Both the position numbers and the translations under genes were made by a program. 64,000 nucleotides of DNA. Origin: Ruania suaedae. Lineage in GTDB: Bacteria; Actinomycetota; Actinomycetes; Actinomycetales; Beutenbergiaceae. The notes under the pieces were generated by a model that ran no database searches, was not told the origin of the DNA, and worked only from the letters and a program-made list of their open reading frames with translations. Positions 60,059-64,000 of the stretch are shown piece by piece. Position 1 is the first letter of the stretch; each line of letters starts with the position of its first letter. Location: positions 1,922,001 through 1,986,000 of the forward strand of contig NZ_CP088018.1 in the NCBI RefSeq assembly GCF_021049265.1, read 5' to 3'.

Positions 60059-60483
60059 CGGCCCCGTCCGCGGGTGGTGAGCCGGAAGCCGGACCAGTTC
60101 TCCGCCGCCGAGATCGTGCTGGTCGAGTGCAGGCCGGCGGTGCGGGCTGCCTCGTCGACCTCCGGTGGGCGCACGTGCCCCGGACGTCCGGGCTTGGGGG
60201 TGAAGACCCAGATCAGACCGCCGTCCTCGAGGGTCGTCATCGAGTCGGTCATGAGATCGGTGAGGTCGTGGACATCGCCGTCGTCCTCGCGCCACCACAG
60301 GATGGCGGCGTCGGTGACATCGTCGAAGTCCTCGTCCACGAGCTCGCTGCCCGTGGCCTGTTCGAGCTCCGCGCGCAGTTCCTCGTCGACGTCGTCGTCG
60401 TACCCGAACTCCTGGATGACCTGTCCCTGCTTCACCCCGAACCGGGAACCCTGATGGTCCTCGGTGCTCGCGGTCCCTGCCAC
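60055..60483 (-). CDS. DUF3052 protein
   Basis: 142 aa from the GTG at 60483 after GAAGGAGAGG. Acidic small protein: GVKQGQVIQEFGYDDDVDEE, EDFDDVTDAAILWWREDDGD, LTDLMTDSMTTLEDGGLIWV, FTPKPGRPGHVRPPEVDEAA. Conserved through actinobacteria next to aceE and ahpE; function unknown, no catalytic motif. Divergent from aceE across 283 nt. Confidence 0.9.
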   Translation of the reverse strand: MAGTASTEDHQGSRFGVKQGQVIQEFGYDDDVDEELRAELEQATGSELVDEDFDDVTDAAILWWREDDGDVHDLTDLMTDSMTTLEDGGLIWVFTPKPGRPGHVRPPEVDEAARTAGLHSTSTISAAENWSGFRLTTRGRGR

Positions 60484-60674
60484 GTTCGCCTCTCCTTCGC
60501 CGACTCCGCCCGGATGGCGGAGGTGTGGGACAACCGAACCGCACAACCACGCCCGAGCGCAACCGAACGGCGCTGATCGGACCCTCACGGCCGTCCCCGA
60601 GCACCGCGGCCGGTGCCTGTGTCGGGGATGTCACACCTGTCTACGATGGCGTGATCATGTCAAGGCAGGACAAT

Positions 60675-60708
60675 AGGATCGTCAGCGCAGTCCCTTGTGG
60701 TGTACACA
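60675..60708 (+). promoter_or_regulatory. Candidate promoter and palindrome upstream of aceE
   Basis: TAGGAT at 60675-60680 could be a -10 box, with the 8-bp palindrome GTGTACAC at 60701-60708, near the expected first bases of the transcript. The 283-nt gap to the DUF3052 gene holds no other convincing signal. Function of the palindrome is a guess (operator). Confidence 0.3.
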
Positions 60709-60766
60709 CGCCATGCACGGATGATCGCCGAGCGCCGTGACCCGGTGCGGAGAGAAGAGAAGAGTC

Positions 60767-63526
<2,760 letters not shown>

Positions 63527-63543
63527 CTGGCGCCCTCACCGCG

Positions 63544-63600
63544 CACACACCACGACGGCGGACCTCACCCGGGAGGGTGGCTCCGCCGTCGTCGTGTGTG
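63544..63600. terminator. Bidirectional terminator after aceE
   Basis: A 19-bp stem with one mismatch (63544-63562 with 63582-63600), 18 nt after the aceE stop and before the convergent gene. Confidence 0.7.
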
Positions 63601-63649
63601 CCGTCCGACAGGTGCCCGGGACGGGTGCCTCAGTCCTGTAACAAGCGCC

Positions 63650-64000
63650 TCAGTGGTTCTCGGCCGCCTCGGCGCGGGCCACGAACGGCTCCAACTCGGC
63701 CACGATCCGTGAGGTGCCGGAATCCTTGCTCGACTCGGCGAGGTCACGCAGGTGGCGACGGGCCTCTCCGACCCGGCCCGCCTCCAGTGCGGCCTCGACG
63801 ATCTGACGGCCCGCCTCCGGGGAGTGATCGGCCGGAGACCAGTGGCCCACGCCCAGCCCGAGGGCATCGGCGGGCAGGTGCGCCGAGCGCAGCATCCGGA
63901 TGCCCTCGATCAGGGCGTGCCCGGAGGTGTCGCGCTCACAGGCGGCGCCGAGCCGGCGCATCGCGCCGTCCTTGTCGTCCTCGAGGGACAGCCGCGCCAG
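63650..64000 (-). CDS. C-terminal part of an unidentified helical-repeat protein (runs off the right edge)
   Basis: The frame is open to the last base, so only the C-terminal 116 residues are visible, ending FVARAEAAENH. They are helical and repeat-like, similar to tetratricopeptide pairs (EAALEAGRVGEARRHLRDLA; LIEGIRMLRSAHLPADALGL). No domain name can be assigned. Convergent with aceE. Confidence 0.65.
   Translation of the reverse strand: MARLSLEDDKDGAMRRLGAACERDTSGHALIEGIRMLRSAHLPADALGLGVGHWSPADHSPEAGRQIVEAALEAGRVGEARRHLRDLAESSKDSGTSRIVAELEPFVARAEAAENH

Noticed and set aside
60525-60740. Short plus-strand ORF upstream of aceE
   Set aside because: No similarity, no ribosome site, and it overlaps the promoter region.

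Overview
This 64 kb window is high-GC actinobacterial DNA, most likely from the order Micrococcales. The evidence is the core-gene order (ctaC/ctaD, pepA, lpd-sucB, lipB-lipA, glnA, glnE, nadE, panB, ppgK, rnpB, Nif3, aceE), the frequent GTG starts, the actinobacterial families DUF3043, DUF4191, DUF3052 and PPGK, and an AhpE-DUF3052-AceE arrangement that resembles mycobacteria. The genus cannot be fixed from the sequence alone. No insertion sequence, prophage or CRISPR array was seen.

Region by region. 1-8.7 kb: respiratory oxidase genes (ctaD cut by the left edge, ctaC), an FKBP lipoprotein, an A-type Fe-S carrier, a glycerate-kinase-like gene, an aldo/keto reductase, pyrD and two small membrane proteins. 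8.8-18.7 kb: leucyl aminopeptidase, then E3 (lpd) and a two-lipoyl E2 (sucB/dlaT), a SugE-like SDR of the TIGR01777 type, a kinase-like membrane protein, and the lipoate genes lipB and lipA. 19-34.6 kb: nitrogen assimilation (glnA with a GlnR-like double box; a second glutamine synthetase in tandem with glnE), interrupted by a wall/polysaccharide block (PL8 lyase, NagZ-type GH3, NamZ/DUF1343), followed by nadE and panB. 34.6-42 kb: amidase, small SPOR-like protein, polyphosphate glucokinase with an apparent coupled leader ORF, the RNase P RNA, YaaA, and an overlapping Nif3/coiled-coil/phosphatase/DUF1353 operon. 42-53 kb: accessory and regulatory genes (PadR-DUF1048-ABC exporter, cation exchanger, TetR/SDR/MDR, CGNR, MerR, photolyase-like). 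53.1-57.9 kb: a complete oleA-oleBC-oleD long-chain olefin cluster with overlapping genes. 57.9-64 kb: reductase, a truncated glyoxalase-fold remnant, tRNA-Val(UAC), GDPD, AhpE, DUF3052, the pyruvate dehydrogenase E1 (aceE) and a gene cut by the right edge.

The genes fit together in several ways. Pyruvate dehydrogenase is scattered: E1 at 61 kb, E2/E3 at 10-14 kb, and the lipoylation enzymes at 16-18 kb. NagZ and NamZ would act in sequence on peptidoglycan glycans. GlnE would adenylylate the GlnA that carries the target Tyr (19 kb), because the neighbouring GlnA2 has Trp at that place.

A striking general feature is that about sixteen genes start 6-10 nt after a TAnnnT hexamer and have no ribosome binding site, which points to widespread leaderless transcription. 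It is often what decides the start codons given here. Several proteins have lost key residues: a kinase-like protein, a zinc-ribbon protein without cysteines, and a photolyase-like protein without the cluster motif. The GH3 gene has a signal peptide that is out of frame with its only plausible start.
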